Shown here in pieces: positions 1 to 5,771 of a DNA stretch of 6,399 nt. The stretch's first letter is position 1, and every line of letters begins with the position of its first letter. Under the pieces are notes generated by a model. The model did not search any database and was not told the DNA's origin. It saw only the letters and a list, made by a program, of their open reading frames with translations. This DNA comes from Cellulomonas sp. (lineage in GTDB: Bacteria > Actinomycetota > Actinomycetes > Actinomycetales > Cellulomonadaceae). The position numbers and the translations under genes are program-made. The stretch spans positions 1 through 6,399 of the forward strand of contig JAPSIJ010000137.1 in assembly GCA_031178805.1 (NCBI GenBank), given 5' to 3'.

Positions 1-795
1 CCGGGAGGCCAGCGCGGACAGCGAGCCGTTGCACACCAGGTAGATGAGGGTCACGGCGAGGAAGGTCTGCACCAGCAGCCGGTTGTACGAGGACAGCACC
101 TGCGCCCGGTACAGCAGCTCGGTGAACGCGACGACGTAGCCGAGCGAGGTGTCCTTGATCAGGCTGACCAGCTGGGTCACCAGCGACGGCGTGACGTACC
201 GCACGGCCTGCGGCAGCACCACCAGGCGCATCACCTGGTGCCGGCGCATGCCGAGGCTCAGCGCGGCCTCGGTCTGGCCCTTCGGCAGGCTGAGGATGCC
301 GGCGCGGACGATCTCGGCGATCACCGCGGAGTTGGCGACCGTTAGCGGGACGACGAGCTTCCAGAGCACGGGCAGGTTGATCCCGTACCGCGGCAGGCCG
401 AACAGCATCAGGTAGATCAGCAGCAGCACCGGGATGGTGCGGCCGATCTCGACGAGCGCGGTCGCCACCCAGCGCAGCACCCGCACCTGGCTGAGCCGGC
501 CCAGGGCGAGCAGCACGCCGATGGCGCCGCCGAGCACCGCGACGACCGCCGCGGCCTGCAGGGTGCCCCCGAGGCCCACCAGCAGGTACTGCCAGATCGG
601 CCACTGCGTGAACGGGGCCCACCGCTCGGCGTCGAGCTGCCCGTGCGAGGCGAACTGCGCCAGGCCCGCGGCGACGACGCCGGCGAGCACCAGGACGCTG
701 ACCGCGGAGGCGATCCGGATGCGCCGGCGCGTGCGGGGGCCGGGCGCGTCGTACAGGAAGGAGCTGGCCGGGTTCCGGCCCGCGGAGCTGCTCAC
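1..795 (-). CDS. gluD: Glutamate/polar amino acid ABC transporter permease GluD (3' end beyond window)
   Basis: This is an inner-membrane permease subunit of a polar amino acid importer, expected to pair with GluC and be driven by GluA. The frame is open for 265 codons from a GTG at 795 to the window edge, so the C-terminus is missing. The N-terminal tail is about 27 residues and basic (RTRRRIR), followed by a first membrane helix near 28-48. The transmembrane permease domain starts near 68. The family motif RTIP is at 119-122. The cytoplasmic EAA loop that docks on the ATPase spans about 174-197 (GQTEAALSLG, then LPQA). The conserved SLIKDTSL is at 211-218. The GTG overlaps the gluC stop as GTGA, and the nearest purine-rich stretch (AAGAAGG, 809-815) is 13 bases upstream. 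Start by translational coupling to gluC is therefore likely. Substrate specificity (glutamate versus other polar amino acids) cannot be proven from the permease alone. Confidence 0.93.
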   Translation of the reverse strand, partial: MSSSAGRNPASSFLYDAPGPRTRRRIRIASAVSVLVLAGVVAAGLAQFASHGQLDAERWAPFTQWPIWQYLLVGLGGTLQAAAVVAVLGGAIGVLLALGRLSQVRVLRWVATALVEIGRTIPVLLLIYLMLFGLPRYGINLPVLWKLVVPLTVANSAVIAEIVRAGILSLPKGQTEAALSLGMRRHQVMRLVVLPQAVRYVTPSLVTQLVSLIKDTSLGYVVAFTELLYRAQVLSSYNRLLVQTFLAVTLIYLVCNGSLSALASR

Positions 796-1436
796 CGGGC
801 GATCGCCACCTTCTTCTCGATGCGGCCGGCCGCGAGCCCGATGGCCAGCGCGATGGCCATGTAGACCAGGCCCGCGCCCGCGAAGATCGGGATGGGCTGG
901 GCCTCGACCAGGTTGACCTTGTTGACCGCGGAGGTGAGCTCGACGACGCCGACCGTGGCGGCCAGCGCGGAATTCATCACCAGGGCGATCATCACGTTGC
1001 CGAGCGGCTGGACGACCGCGCGCAGCGCCTGCGGCACGACGACCAGGCGCAGGATCTGCGGCAGCCGCAGGCCGAGCGCGCGCGCCGCCTCCAGCTGGCC
1101 CGGCGGGATGGTGTTCACGCCGCTGCGCACCGCCTCGGCCACGTACGCCGCCTCGTACACCGCGAGCACGACGACGGCGGTCGTGGTGAGCGGCATGATC
1201 AGGCCCGCGTCGGGCAGCGCGAACACGGCCAGCAGCAGCAGCGCCAGCAGCGGGACGTTGACGAAGAACTGCACGTAGCAGAACGCCGCGCCGCGCAGCA
1301 CCGGCACCGGGCTGACGCGCGCGATCGTCACCAGCGTGCCGAGCACGAGCGCGGCGACGCCGGCGACGAGCGTGATCGTCACCGTGGTGCCCAGGGCCCG
1401 CAGCAGCGGGTCGAGGTTGTCCAGCAGGGCCTGCAT
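792..1436 (-). CDS. gluC: Glutamate/polar amino acid ABC transporter permease GluC
   Basis: This is the first permease subunit of the importer, 214 residues, a normal length for the family. Membrane helices are visible at about 15-40, 52-74, 80-103, 140-165 and 184-205. The EAA docking loop lies at about 113-137 (GQLEAARALGL, then VPQA). The C-terminus is basic (RIEKKVAIAR), as expected for a cytoplasmic tail. The ATG at 1436 has a GGAGGA ribosome binding site (1441-1446) four bases upstream. The stop overlaps the gluD GTG by four bases. Two positions depart from the family pattern that the neighbouring GluD keeps: V59 where GluD has R119 of RTIP, and M154 where GluD has K214 of IKDTS. It is separated from gluB by a 110-base gap with two stem-loops, so it may be translated at a different level from gluA and gluB. 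Confidence 0.95.
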   Translation of the reverse strand: MQALLDNLDPLLRALGTTVTITLVAGVAALVLGTLVTIARVSPVPVLRGAAFCYVQFFVNVPLLALLLLAVFALPDAGLIMPLTTTAVVVLAVYEAAYVAEAVRSGVNTIPPGQLEAARALGLRLPQILRLVVVPQALRAVVQPLGNVMIALVMNSALAATVGVVELTSAVNKVNLVEAQPIPIFAGAGLVYMAIALAIGLAAGRIEKKVAIAR

Positions 1437-1447
1437 GTCGTCCTCCG

Positions 1448-1474
1448 CCGGCCGCTGCGCTCGGCAGCGGCCGG
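1448..1474 (-). promoter_or_regulatory. Perfect 11-bp stem-loop just upstream of the gluC ribosome binding site
   Basis: CCGGCCGCTGC at 1448-1458 is the exact reverse complement of 1464-1474, around a 5-base loop. In the minus-strand transcript the stem ends one base before the GGAGGA ribosome binding site of gluC (1446-1441). The site itself stays unpaired, so the stem may protect the downstream message or set the translation rate of gluC rather than hide its start. The structure is seen directly; the role is inferred. Confidence 0.6.
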
Positions 1475-1492
1475 AGCCGTCGGGGTGGGGCT

Positions 1493-1536
1493 GCGACGGC
1501 GTCCCGGGCCGCAGGGGGCAGCCGGGACGCCGTCGC
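1493..1536 (-). terminator. Perfect 15-bp stem-loop after gluB (partial terminator or mRNA-stabilising element)
   Basis: GCGACGGCGTCCCGG at 1493-1507 is the exact reverse complement of 1522-1536, with a 14-base loop. In the transcript it begins 10 bases after the gluB stop codon. No U-tract follows it, so it is not a classical intrinsic terminator. In binding-protein transporter operons such an element often reduces read-through into the permease genes or blocks 3' exonuclease decay, giving more binding protein than permease. GCCGTCG at 1476-1482 repeats part of one arm (1529-1535), so a weaker alternative 7-bp pairing with 1494-1500 is possible. Confidence 0.55.
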
Positions 1537-1546
1537 GGTCAGCGGG

Positions 1547-2503
1547 TCAGGAGCCGGGGACCGAGCCGATCTCCGGCGGGGTCGGGGCGCCCGAGTCGGA
1601 GACCGTGCCCAGCGTCTCCTCCCAGACGGCGGCCCACTGGCCCTCGTCCTGGATGGTCTCCAGCCACGTGTTCACGAACTGCTTGAAGTCCGCGTCGTCG
1701 TGCTTGAGGCCGATGCCGTACGGCTCCGCGGTGAACGGGTCGCCGACGATCTTGATGTCGGGGTTCGACGCCGCGTTGGTGGCGAGCAGGATGTAGTCCT
1801 GCACGTAGGCGTCGCCGCGGCCCTGCACCAGCGCCTGCACGGCCTGCGGGTCGGTGGCGAAGCTGGTGACCTCGGCCGTCGGCTGCTCCTCCGGCACCGC
1901 GGTCACGGCGGGGGTGTTCGCGCCGACGATGACGTTCTTGCCGCCGAGGTCCTCGATCCCCGAGATGTCGTCGTTGTCCGCGGTGACCGCGACGGCGAGG
2001 CCGGAGGTGAAGTACGGGCCGGCGAAGCTGATCTGCTCCGCGCGCTCCTCCGTGATCGTGTAGGTGTTGAACACCACGTCCACCGTGCCGTTGGCGAGCA
2101 GCGCCTCGCGGGTCTCGGACGCCGGCGGGACGATCTCGATGCTCGGCTCGCCGAGGATGTAGATCGCGAGCAGCTTGGCCAGGTCGATGTCGAAGCCGGA
2201 CACCTCGTCGGGGTTCGACGGGTCCTGCTGCGACAGCAGCGGCGCGTCCAGCGCGGCGCCGACGCGCAGCACGCCGCGCTCCTTGATGGCCGCCATCGTG
2301 GAGTCCGGGAGGATGTCGGCCTCGTCCGCGACGGGCGCGTCGGCGAACACGGCCTCGAGGCCGGACGCCGCCGCCGTGTCGTCGGCCGGCGGGACGCCGG
2401 TGTCCGAGGAGCCGCCGTCGGAGCACGCCGCGGTGGTCAGCGCCACCGCCGTGAGGAGCGCGGCGAGGACGGGGGTCCGCCGCCGGGTCAGCATGGAGCG
2501 CAT
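1547..2503 (-). CDS. gluB: Glutamate/polar amino acid ABC transporter substrate-binding lipoprotein GluB
   Basis: This is the extracellular ligand-binding lipoprotein that delivers the amino acid to GluC/GluD, 318 residues. The N-terminus has basic residues (RRR, 7-9), a hydrophobic stretch at 11-24 and a lipobox-like TAAC with the lipidation cysteine at C27; threonine at -3 is a less common choice. A Ser/Asp/Ala/Pro-rich linker of about 45 residues leads to the SBP_bac_3 domain from about 76. Family landmarks are GFDID (103-107), TITEER (149-154, whose Thr and Arg usually contact the ligand carboxylate), FAGPY (160-164) and EPYGIGL near the C-terminal part of the domain. The phrasing follows Corynebacterium GluB, as recalled rather than aligned, which favours an acidic amino acid ligand. 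The ATG at 2503 follows AAAGGCAGG. A second in-frame ATG three codons later is possible. Confidence 0.95.
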   Translation of the reverse strand: MRSMLTRRRTPVLAALLTAVALTTAACSDGGSSDTGVPPADDTAAASGLEAVFADAPVADEADILPDSTMAAIKERGVLRVGAALDAPLLSQQDPSNPDEVSGFDIDLAKLLAIYILGEPSIEIVPPASETREALLANGTVDVVFNTYTITEERAEQISFAGPYFTSGLAVAVTADNDDISGIEDLGGKNVIVGANTPAVTAVPEEQPTAEVTSFATDPQAVQALVQGRGDAYVQDYILLATNAASNPDIKIVGDPFTAEPYGIGLKHDDADFKQFVNTWLETIQDEGQWAAVWEETLGTVSDSGAPTPPEIGSVPGS

Positions 2504-2569
2504 GTGCCTGCCTTTCGATCACGGCCGCCGAGCGGGCCGGGGGGTGGGGAGGTGCAGGTGCGAGGAGCC

Positions 2570-3325
2570 TCAGTGCTGGAGCACGGAGGCCAGGAAGGCG
2601 CGGGCCCGCTCGCTGCGGGTCGCGTCGAAGAACTCGGCCGGGGGCGCCTGCTCGACGACCTGCCCGGCGTCCATGAACACGACGCGGTCGGCCACCCGGC
2701 GGGCGAAGCCCATCTCGTGCGTGACCACGACCATCGTCATGCCCTCGGCCGCGAGGCCGGTCATCACGTCGAGCACCTCGCCGACCATCTCCGGGTCGAG
2801 CGCCGAGGTCGGCTCGTCGAACAGCATCACCTTGGGCTGCATCGCCAGGGCGCGGGCGATCGCGGCGCGCTGCTGCTGCCCGCCGGACAGCTCGGCCGGG
2901 TGCCGGTGCGCCTTGTCGGCGATGCCGACCCGCTCCAGCAGGGCCATGCCCCGCTCGCCGGCCTCCTTCTTCGGGGTGCGGCGGACCGCGACGGGCGCCA
3001 TCGCCACGTTGTCGAGCACGGTGCGGTGCCCGAACAGGTTGAACTGCTGGAACACCATGCCCACGTCCGCCCGCAGCCGGGCGAGCGCGGCACCCTCGGC
3101 GGGCAGCGGCTCGCCGTCGACGCGGATCTCCCCGGCGTCGACGACCTCGAGCCGGTTGATCGTCCGGCACAGCGTCGACTTCCCGGAGCCGGAGGGCCCG
3201 ACGACGACCACGACCTCGCGGGGGGCGACCTCGAGGTCGATGCCGCGCAGCACGTGGAGGGCGCCGAAGTGCTTGTCGACGCCGCGCATGCTGACCATCG
3301 GGGTGACGGGCGACGTCGCGCTCAT
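2570..3325 (-). CDS. gluA: Glutamate/polar amino acid ABC transporter ATP-binding protein GluA
   Basis: This is the cytoplasmic ATPase of the importer and the first gene of the operon, 251 residues, as usual for the family. All ABC motifs are present in order: Walker A GPSGSGKST (43-51), Q-loop VFQQFNLF (91-98), signature LSGGQQQR (146-153), Walker B VMLFDEPTSALD (166-177) and the H-loop histidine at 203 in VTHEMGF. This sequence type is the polar amino acid subfamily (GlnQ/GluA). The frame stays open far upstream, but homology begins at about residue 12. The ATG at 3325 is preceded by GGAAGGA (3336-3342) ten bases away, with a second purine run, AGAAGG, directly abutting it. A 66-base gap without a terminator leads to gluB. 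Confidence 0.95.
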   Translation of the reverse strand: MSATSPVTPMVSMRGVDKHFGALHVLRGIDLEVAPREVVVVVGPSGSGKSTLCRTINRLEVVDAGEIRVDGEPLPAEGAALARLRADVGMVFQQFNLFGHRTVLDNVAMAPVAVRRTPKKEAGERGMALLERVGIADKAHRHPAELSGGQQQRAAIARALAMQPKVMLFDEPTSALDPEMVGEVLDVMTGLAAEGMTMVVVTHEMGFARRVADRVVFMDAGQVVEQAPPAEFFDATRSERARAFLASVLQH

Positions 3326-3357
3326 CCTTCTGGTGTCCTTCCGCTGGAGGTCCGGTG

Positions 3358-3386
3358 ACCGTAACCGTAAGACCGCATCGTTACAA
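3358..3386 (-). promoter_or_regulatory. Candidate promoter of the glu operon
   Basis: On the minus strand, TTGTAA (3386-3381) and TACGGT (3363-3358) are separated by 17 bases. The second box fits the TAnnnT form of actinobacterial -10 boxes. Transcription would start near 3351, leaving a leader of about 26 bases that contains the GGAAGGA ribosome binding site. It lies in the AT-rich divergent gap. It is a motif match only. Confidence 0.4.
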
Positions 3387-3395
3387 CCAGGTTTC
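3380..3395. promoter_or_regulatory. Possible GlnR-like half box (GAAAC-n6-GTAAC) over the glu -35 region
   Basis: On the minus strand the sequence reads GAAAC, six bases, GTAAC. Both five-base units and their 11-base pitch match elements of the actinobacterial nitrogen regulator GlnR box (repeats of GTnAC-n6-GAAAC). Only two of the four expected units are present; the next positions on each side (GTCTT and AAAAG) do not fit. Further GTnAC units occur at 3355, 3361 and 3419 in other phases. Nitrogen control of glu operons is known in actinobacteria, but the regulator here is unproven. Confidence 0.25.
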
Positions 3396-3457
3396 GACAC
3401 ACTTTTTCCATATCTGGCGTAACTTCGCGAACATCGTCCGCCTGGTTGACTAGGCCC

Positions 3458-4624
3458 GTGACCGTTCCCGCCCCGCCCCCGCCGTCGTCGGCCGGCTCCG
3501 TGCTCGCCCTCGTGCGCGCCGGCGCCGCGTCCCGCACGGACGTGGCGCGGCTCGCGGCCCTGTCGCCCACCACCGTCGCCGCCCGGGTGGAGACCCTGGT
3601 GGCCGCGGGCTACGTGCGCGAGGCCGGCGACGGCCCGTCCCGCGGCGGGCGGCGCCCCCGGCGGCTGGAGGTCTCCCCCGACCTCGGCGTCGTGGTCGGC
3701 GTCGACCTCGGCGTCCAGCACGCCACCACCGGCCTCGTCGACACCGCGGGCACCCTGCTCGCCCGGCGCGACGTGCCCGTCGCCGTCGCCGACGGCCCGG
3801 ACGCGGTGCTCGCCGCCGTCGTGGCCGAGGTCGAGGCCCTGCGCGCCGAGCACGGCGCCGGACGCCCGCTGCTCGCCGCGTGCATCGGCGTCCCCGGCCC
3901 GGTGGACGCCCGCACCGGCCGCGTGGTCTCCCCCGCGCGGATGCCCGGCTGGAACGGCAGCGACGTCGCCGCCCTGCTGTCCCCGCGGCTCGGCGTCCCC
4001 GTGCTGGTCGACAACGACGCCAACCTGATGGCCCTCGGCGAGCACGCCGGCAGCGGATTCGACGTCGAGCACCTGGTGTTCGTCAAGGTCGGCTCCGGCA
4101 TCGGCTGCGGCGTCGTCGCCGCCGGCGCCCTGCACCGCGGCGCCCAGGGCTTCGCCGGCGACATCAGCCACGCGTCCGTCCCCGACGCCCCGCCGGTGCC
4201 GTGCTCCTGCGGGCGCACCGGCTGCCTCGACGCCGTCGCGAGCGGCGCCGCCCTGGTCCGGCGGCTGCAGGACGAGGGCGCGGCCGTGACCGGCATCGAC
4301 GACCTCGTGGCGCTCGCCCGCGACGCGCATCCCGAGGCCACCAACCTGCTGCGCGAGGCGGGCACCCGCACCGGCGCGGTGCTGTCGACGATCATCAACT
4401 TCTTCAACCCCGACCGGCTCGTGGTCGGCGGGCAGCTCGCCGAGGCCGACGCGTTCGTCGCCGGCGTGCGGTCCGCCGTCTACGCCCGCTGCCTGCCGAT
4501 GGTCACCGACCACCTCGACGTCCGGTCCACCGCCGTCGGCCGGGAGGCGGGCATCCGGGGCGCGGCGCGGACCGCGCTGGACCACGTGCTGGCGCCGGGG
4601 GCCGTGGACGCGGCGCTGCGCTGA
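3458..4624 (+). CDS. ROK-family transcriptional regulator
   Basis: This is a DNA-binding ROK (repressor/ORF/kinase) protein, 388 residues from the GTG at 3458, a normal ROK-repressor length. Residues about 12-56 form a winged helix-turn-helix (SRTDVARLAALSPTTVAARVETLVAAGYV), followed by a basic wing (GGRRPRR). The sugar-kinase-like fold starts near 77 with VGVDLG; then come GVPGPVD (144-150) and VDNDAN (184-189), which carries the Asp that is catalytic in ROK kinases. GDISH (234-238) and the zinc motif CSCGRTGC (249-256) complete the ROK signature, with His238 as the probable further ligand. GDISH differs from the usual GEIGH/GDIGH sugar-binding motif. No strong ribosome binding site is visible; a TTG at 3446 would add four residues, and a leaderless start is possible. 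It is transcribed away from gluA, so it may control the transporter or itself. Its ligand is unknown. Confidence 0.88.
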   Translation: MTVPAPPPPSSAGSVLALVRAGAASRTDVARLAALSPTTVAARVETLVAAGYVREAGDGPSRGGRRPRRLEVSPDLGVVVGVDLGVQHATTGLVDTAGTLLARRDVPVAVADGPDAVLAAVVAEVEALRAEHGAGRPLLAACIGVPGPVDARTGRVVSPARMPGWNGSDVAALLSPRLGVPVLVDNDANLMALGEHAGSGFDVEHLVFVKVGSGIGCGVVAAGALHRGAQGFAGDISHASVPDAPPVPCSCGRTGCLDAVASGAALVRRLQDEGAAVTGIDDLVALARDAHPEATNLLREAGTRTGAVLSTIINFFNPDRLVVGGQLAEADAFVAGVRSAVYARCLPMVTDHLDVRSTAVGREAGIRGAARTALDHVLAPGAVDAALR

Positions 4625-4775
4625 CCCGGCCCACGGCGTCCGCGCGCGTCCCGCGCTGCGGTCGCGGCGGCGACCCCGCGGACCTACCGTGCGAGTGACC
4701 TCGCGAGGCGGTCGGACCGGCGACGCAGGGTGCCGGCACCGCCCCGCCGTGCGGCACCGACACGAGGAGCACCCC

Positions 4776-5444
4776 ATGAGCACCGACGACAGCTCCGGCG
4801 TGGACGACCGTCCCGCCCACCGCTCCGGCACCCACGACCCGGAGCACCTGGCCGACCGGTCCGACGAGACCCTCGCCCGGGACCGCCACGCCGTGGTGGC
4901 CCGCGAGAAGGAGGAGTACGGCGGCATCAAGTTCGGCTCCGCCTTCTTCGGCTGGCTGACCGCCACCGGCACCGCGGTGCTGCTCACCGCGCTCGCCGCG
5001 GCCGCGGGCACCGCCGTCGGCCTGGCGAACGACACGTCCGTGGACGAGGTCGCGGACCAGGCCACGTCCGACCCCACCTCGATCGGCGTGGTCGGCGGCA
5101 TCGTCCTGGCCGTCGTGCTGTTCGTCGCGTACTACTGCGGCGGCTACGTCGCCGGCCGGATGGCGCGGTTCAACGGCGCCAAGCAGGGCCTGGCCGTCTG
5201 GCTCTGGGCCGTCGTGATCGCGATCGTCGTCGCGGTCCTCGCGCTCGTGGCGGGCGACCAGTACGACGTGCTCGGCCGCCTGGACAGCTTCCCGCGCATC
5301 CCGGTCGCCGAGGGCGACGTCACCACCGGCGGCATCATCGCGCTGCTCGTCGTCGCGGCGGTCAGCCTCGCCGGTGCGGTCCTCGGCGGGCTCGCCGGCA
5401 TGCGGTTCCACCGGAAGGTCGACAAGGCCGGCCTGGGACGCTGA
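4776..5444 (+). CDS. Four-helix membrane protein of unknown function
   Basis: This is a 222-residue protein that I do not assign to a function. The first 50 residues are hydrophilic and charged, rich in Asp, Arg and His. Four hydrophobic helices follow at about 54-83, 102-122, 138-160 and 184-208, with a short basic C-terminal tail (RFHRKVDKAGLGR). The stretch IKFGSAFFGWL before helix 1 and GGYVAGRMARFNGAKQG after helix 2 look conserved and resemble small actinobacterial membrane proteins of the TIGR04086/YrzE type. That resemblance is recalled, not searched. The ATG at 4776 has a strong GAGGAG ribosome binding site (4764-4769) six bases upstream; the frame is open further upstream, but without such a site. 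It lies 151 bases after the ROK gene on the same strand and ends just before a strong stem-loop. It is probably a separate transcription unit. Confidence 0.85.
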   Translation: MSTDDSSGVDDRPAHRSGTHDPEHLADRSDETLARDRHAVVAREKEEYGGIKFGSAFFGWLTATGTAVLLTALAAAAGTAVGLANDTSVDEVADQATSDPTSIGVVGGIVLAVVLFVAYYCGGYVAGRMARFNGAKQGLAVWLWAVVIAIVVAVLALVAGDQYDVLGRLDSFPRIPVAEGDVTTGGIIALLVVAAVSLAGAVLGGLAGMRFHRKVDKAGLGR

Positions 5445-5480
5445 CGCACACCCCGCGCGGCGCGACCGGGCGGGAACGAC

Positions 5481-5514
5481 GAAGCGGGCGAGAGCAGATG
5501 CTCTCGCCCGCTTC
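5481..5514. terminator. Perfect 16-bp inverted repeat, probable bidirectional terminator
   Basis: GAAGCGGGCGAGAGCA (5481-5496) is the exact reverse complement of 5499-5514, with two bases between. It lies 36 bases after the stop codon of the membrane-protein gene and 5 bases beyond the 3' end of the tRNA fragment on the other strand. It could therefore end transcription from both sides. No T-run follows on either strand, which is common for terminators in high-GC actinobacteria. It is probably the original terminator of the tRNA-Ala gene. Confidence 0.7.
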
Positions 5515-5519
5515 CGATG

Positions 5520-5553
5520 TGGAGCTGAGGGGACTCGAACCCCTGACCCCCTG
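5520..5553 (-). other. 3' fragment of a tRNA-Ala gene, probable integrase attachment-site core
   Basis: On the minus strand this 34-base stretch reads as the end of a tRNA: CAGG (3' side of the anticodon stem), variable loop GGGTC, T-arm AGGGG-TTCGAGT-CCCCT, acceptor strand CAGCTCC and discriminator A. The T at acceptor position 70 and the A at 73 fit the G3:U70 identity of tRNA-Ala. CCA is not encoded. The bases upstream (5554 onward) do not form the anticodon loop, D-arm or 5' acceptor strand, so no functional tRNA is made here. Tyrosine integrases commonly use tRNA 3' ends as cores and leave such a duplicate at the far end of the element. The fragment's 3' side faces the terminator, so the element would lie to the right. 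Confidence 0.75.
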
Positions 5554-5658
5554 AAACACACCGCTCGACCGAACACCACGCTGACCTGCTCCGACGCCTG
5601 GACCGGCGATCACTTCACTGCGATCGTATCGAGACACCTGGACGACCCTCGGCGGGCC

Positions 5659-5679
5659 CAAGTGTCCAACAAGTGTCCA
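5659..5679 (+). repeat. Tandem 10-bp direct repeat, integrase arm-site-like
   Basis: CAAGTGTCCA occurs at 5659-5668 and again at 5670-5679, one base apart, giving an 11-bp period close to one helical turn. It lies 106 bases from the tRNA-Ala fragment. Pairs of roughly 10-bp direct repeats 50-200 bases from the core are typical arm-type binding sites of tyrosine integrases. The repeat is seen directly; the role is inferred from its position. Confidence 0.6.
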
Positions 5680-5743
5680 GCCGTCCGAGCGACGCTGCCG
5701 CCCCCGCCCAGCGATCGTCACCGCGGCAGGCCTACGTCGCGTT

Positions 5744-5771
5744 GACAACGCCCATACGTGCGAGCGTTGTC
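5744..5771. promoter_or_regulatory. 8-bp inverted repeat beside a TTGACA box
   Basis: GACAACGC (5744-5751) and GCGTTGTC (5764-5771) are exact reverse complements separated by 12 bases. A consensus -35 box TTGACA lies at 5742-5747 on the plus strand, but no good -10 box is found 16-18 bases downstream and no plus-strand gene follows. The half-site resembles half of a GACAACGTTGTC palindrome of the kind LacI-family proteins bind, and CGTTGTC recurs at 5844-5850. It could be an operator; this is tentative. Confidence 0.25.

Noticed and set aside
2504..2569. A terminator or operator in the gluA-gluB gap.
   Set aside because: Only a 4-bp GGCC pairing is found, so the genes are treated as one transcript.
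1539..3170. A minus-strand frame of 543 codons in another phase over gluA and gluB.
   Set aside because: It is an Arg/Ala/Gly/Pro shadow of the real genes, contradicted by complete ABC and SBP motifs in the chosen frames.
1700..3358. A plus-strand frame of 552 codons antisense to gluB and gluA.
   Set aside because: It is rich in Arg, Gly, Val and His with no domain character, and lies wholly opposite two well-supported genes.
4651..4667. A stem-loop terminator after the ROK gene (CCGCG/CGCGG).
   Set aside because: The stem is only five base pairs, which is expected by chance at this GC content.
2570..5101. A minus-strand frame open for 843 codons, extending gluA far upstream through the ROK and membrane-protein genes.
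   Set aside because: Only the last 251 residues show homology. The rest is the antisense of two genes with clear family motifs, low-complexity Arg/Gly/Ala/Val/Asp sequence, and an artefact of high GC content. The gluA start is set at 3325.
5520..5600. A complete tRNA gene on the minus strand.
   Set aside because: The T-arm and 3' acceptor are present, but no anticodon loop, D-arm or GGAGCTG-like 5' acceptor strand is found in the 50 bases upstream.
5374..5745. Plus- and minus-strand open frames across the tRNA fragment.
   Set aside because: They run through the terminator and the tRNA 3' end, and give the peptide typical of a translated tRNA end (FQGVRGSSPLSST on the minus strand). No protein family fits.
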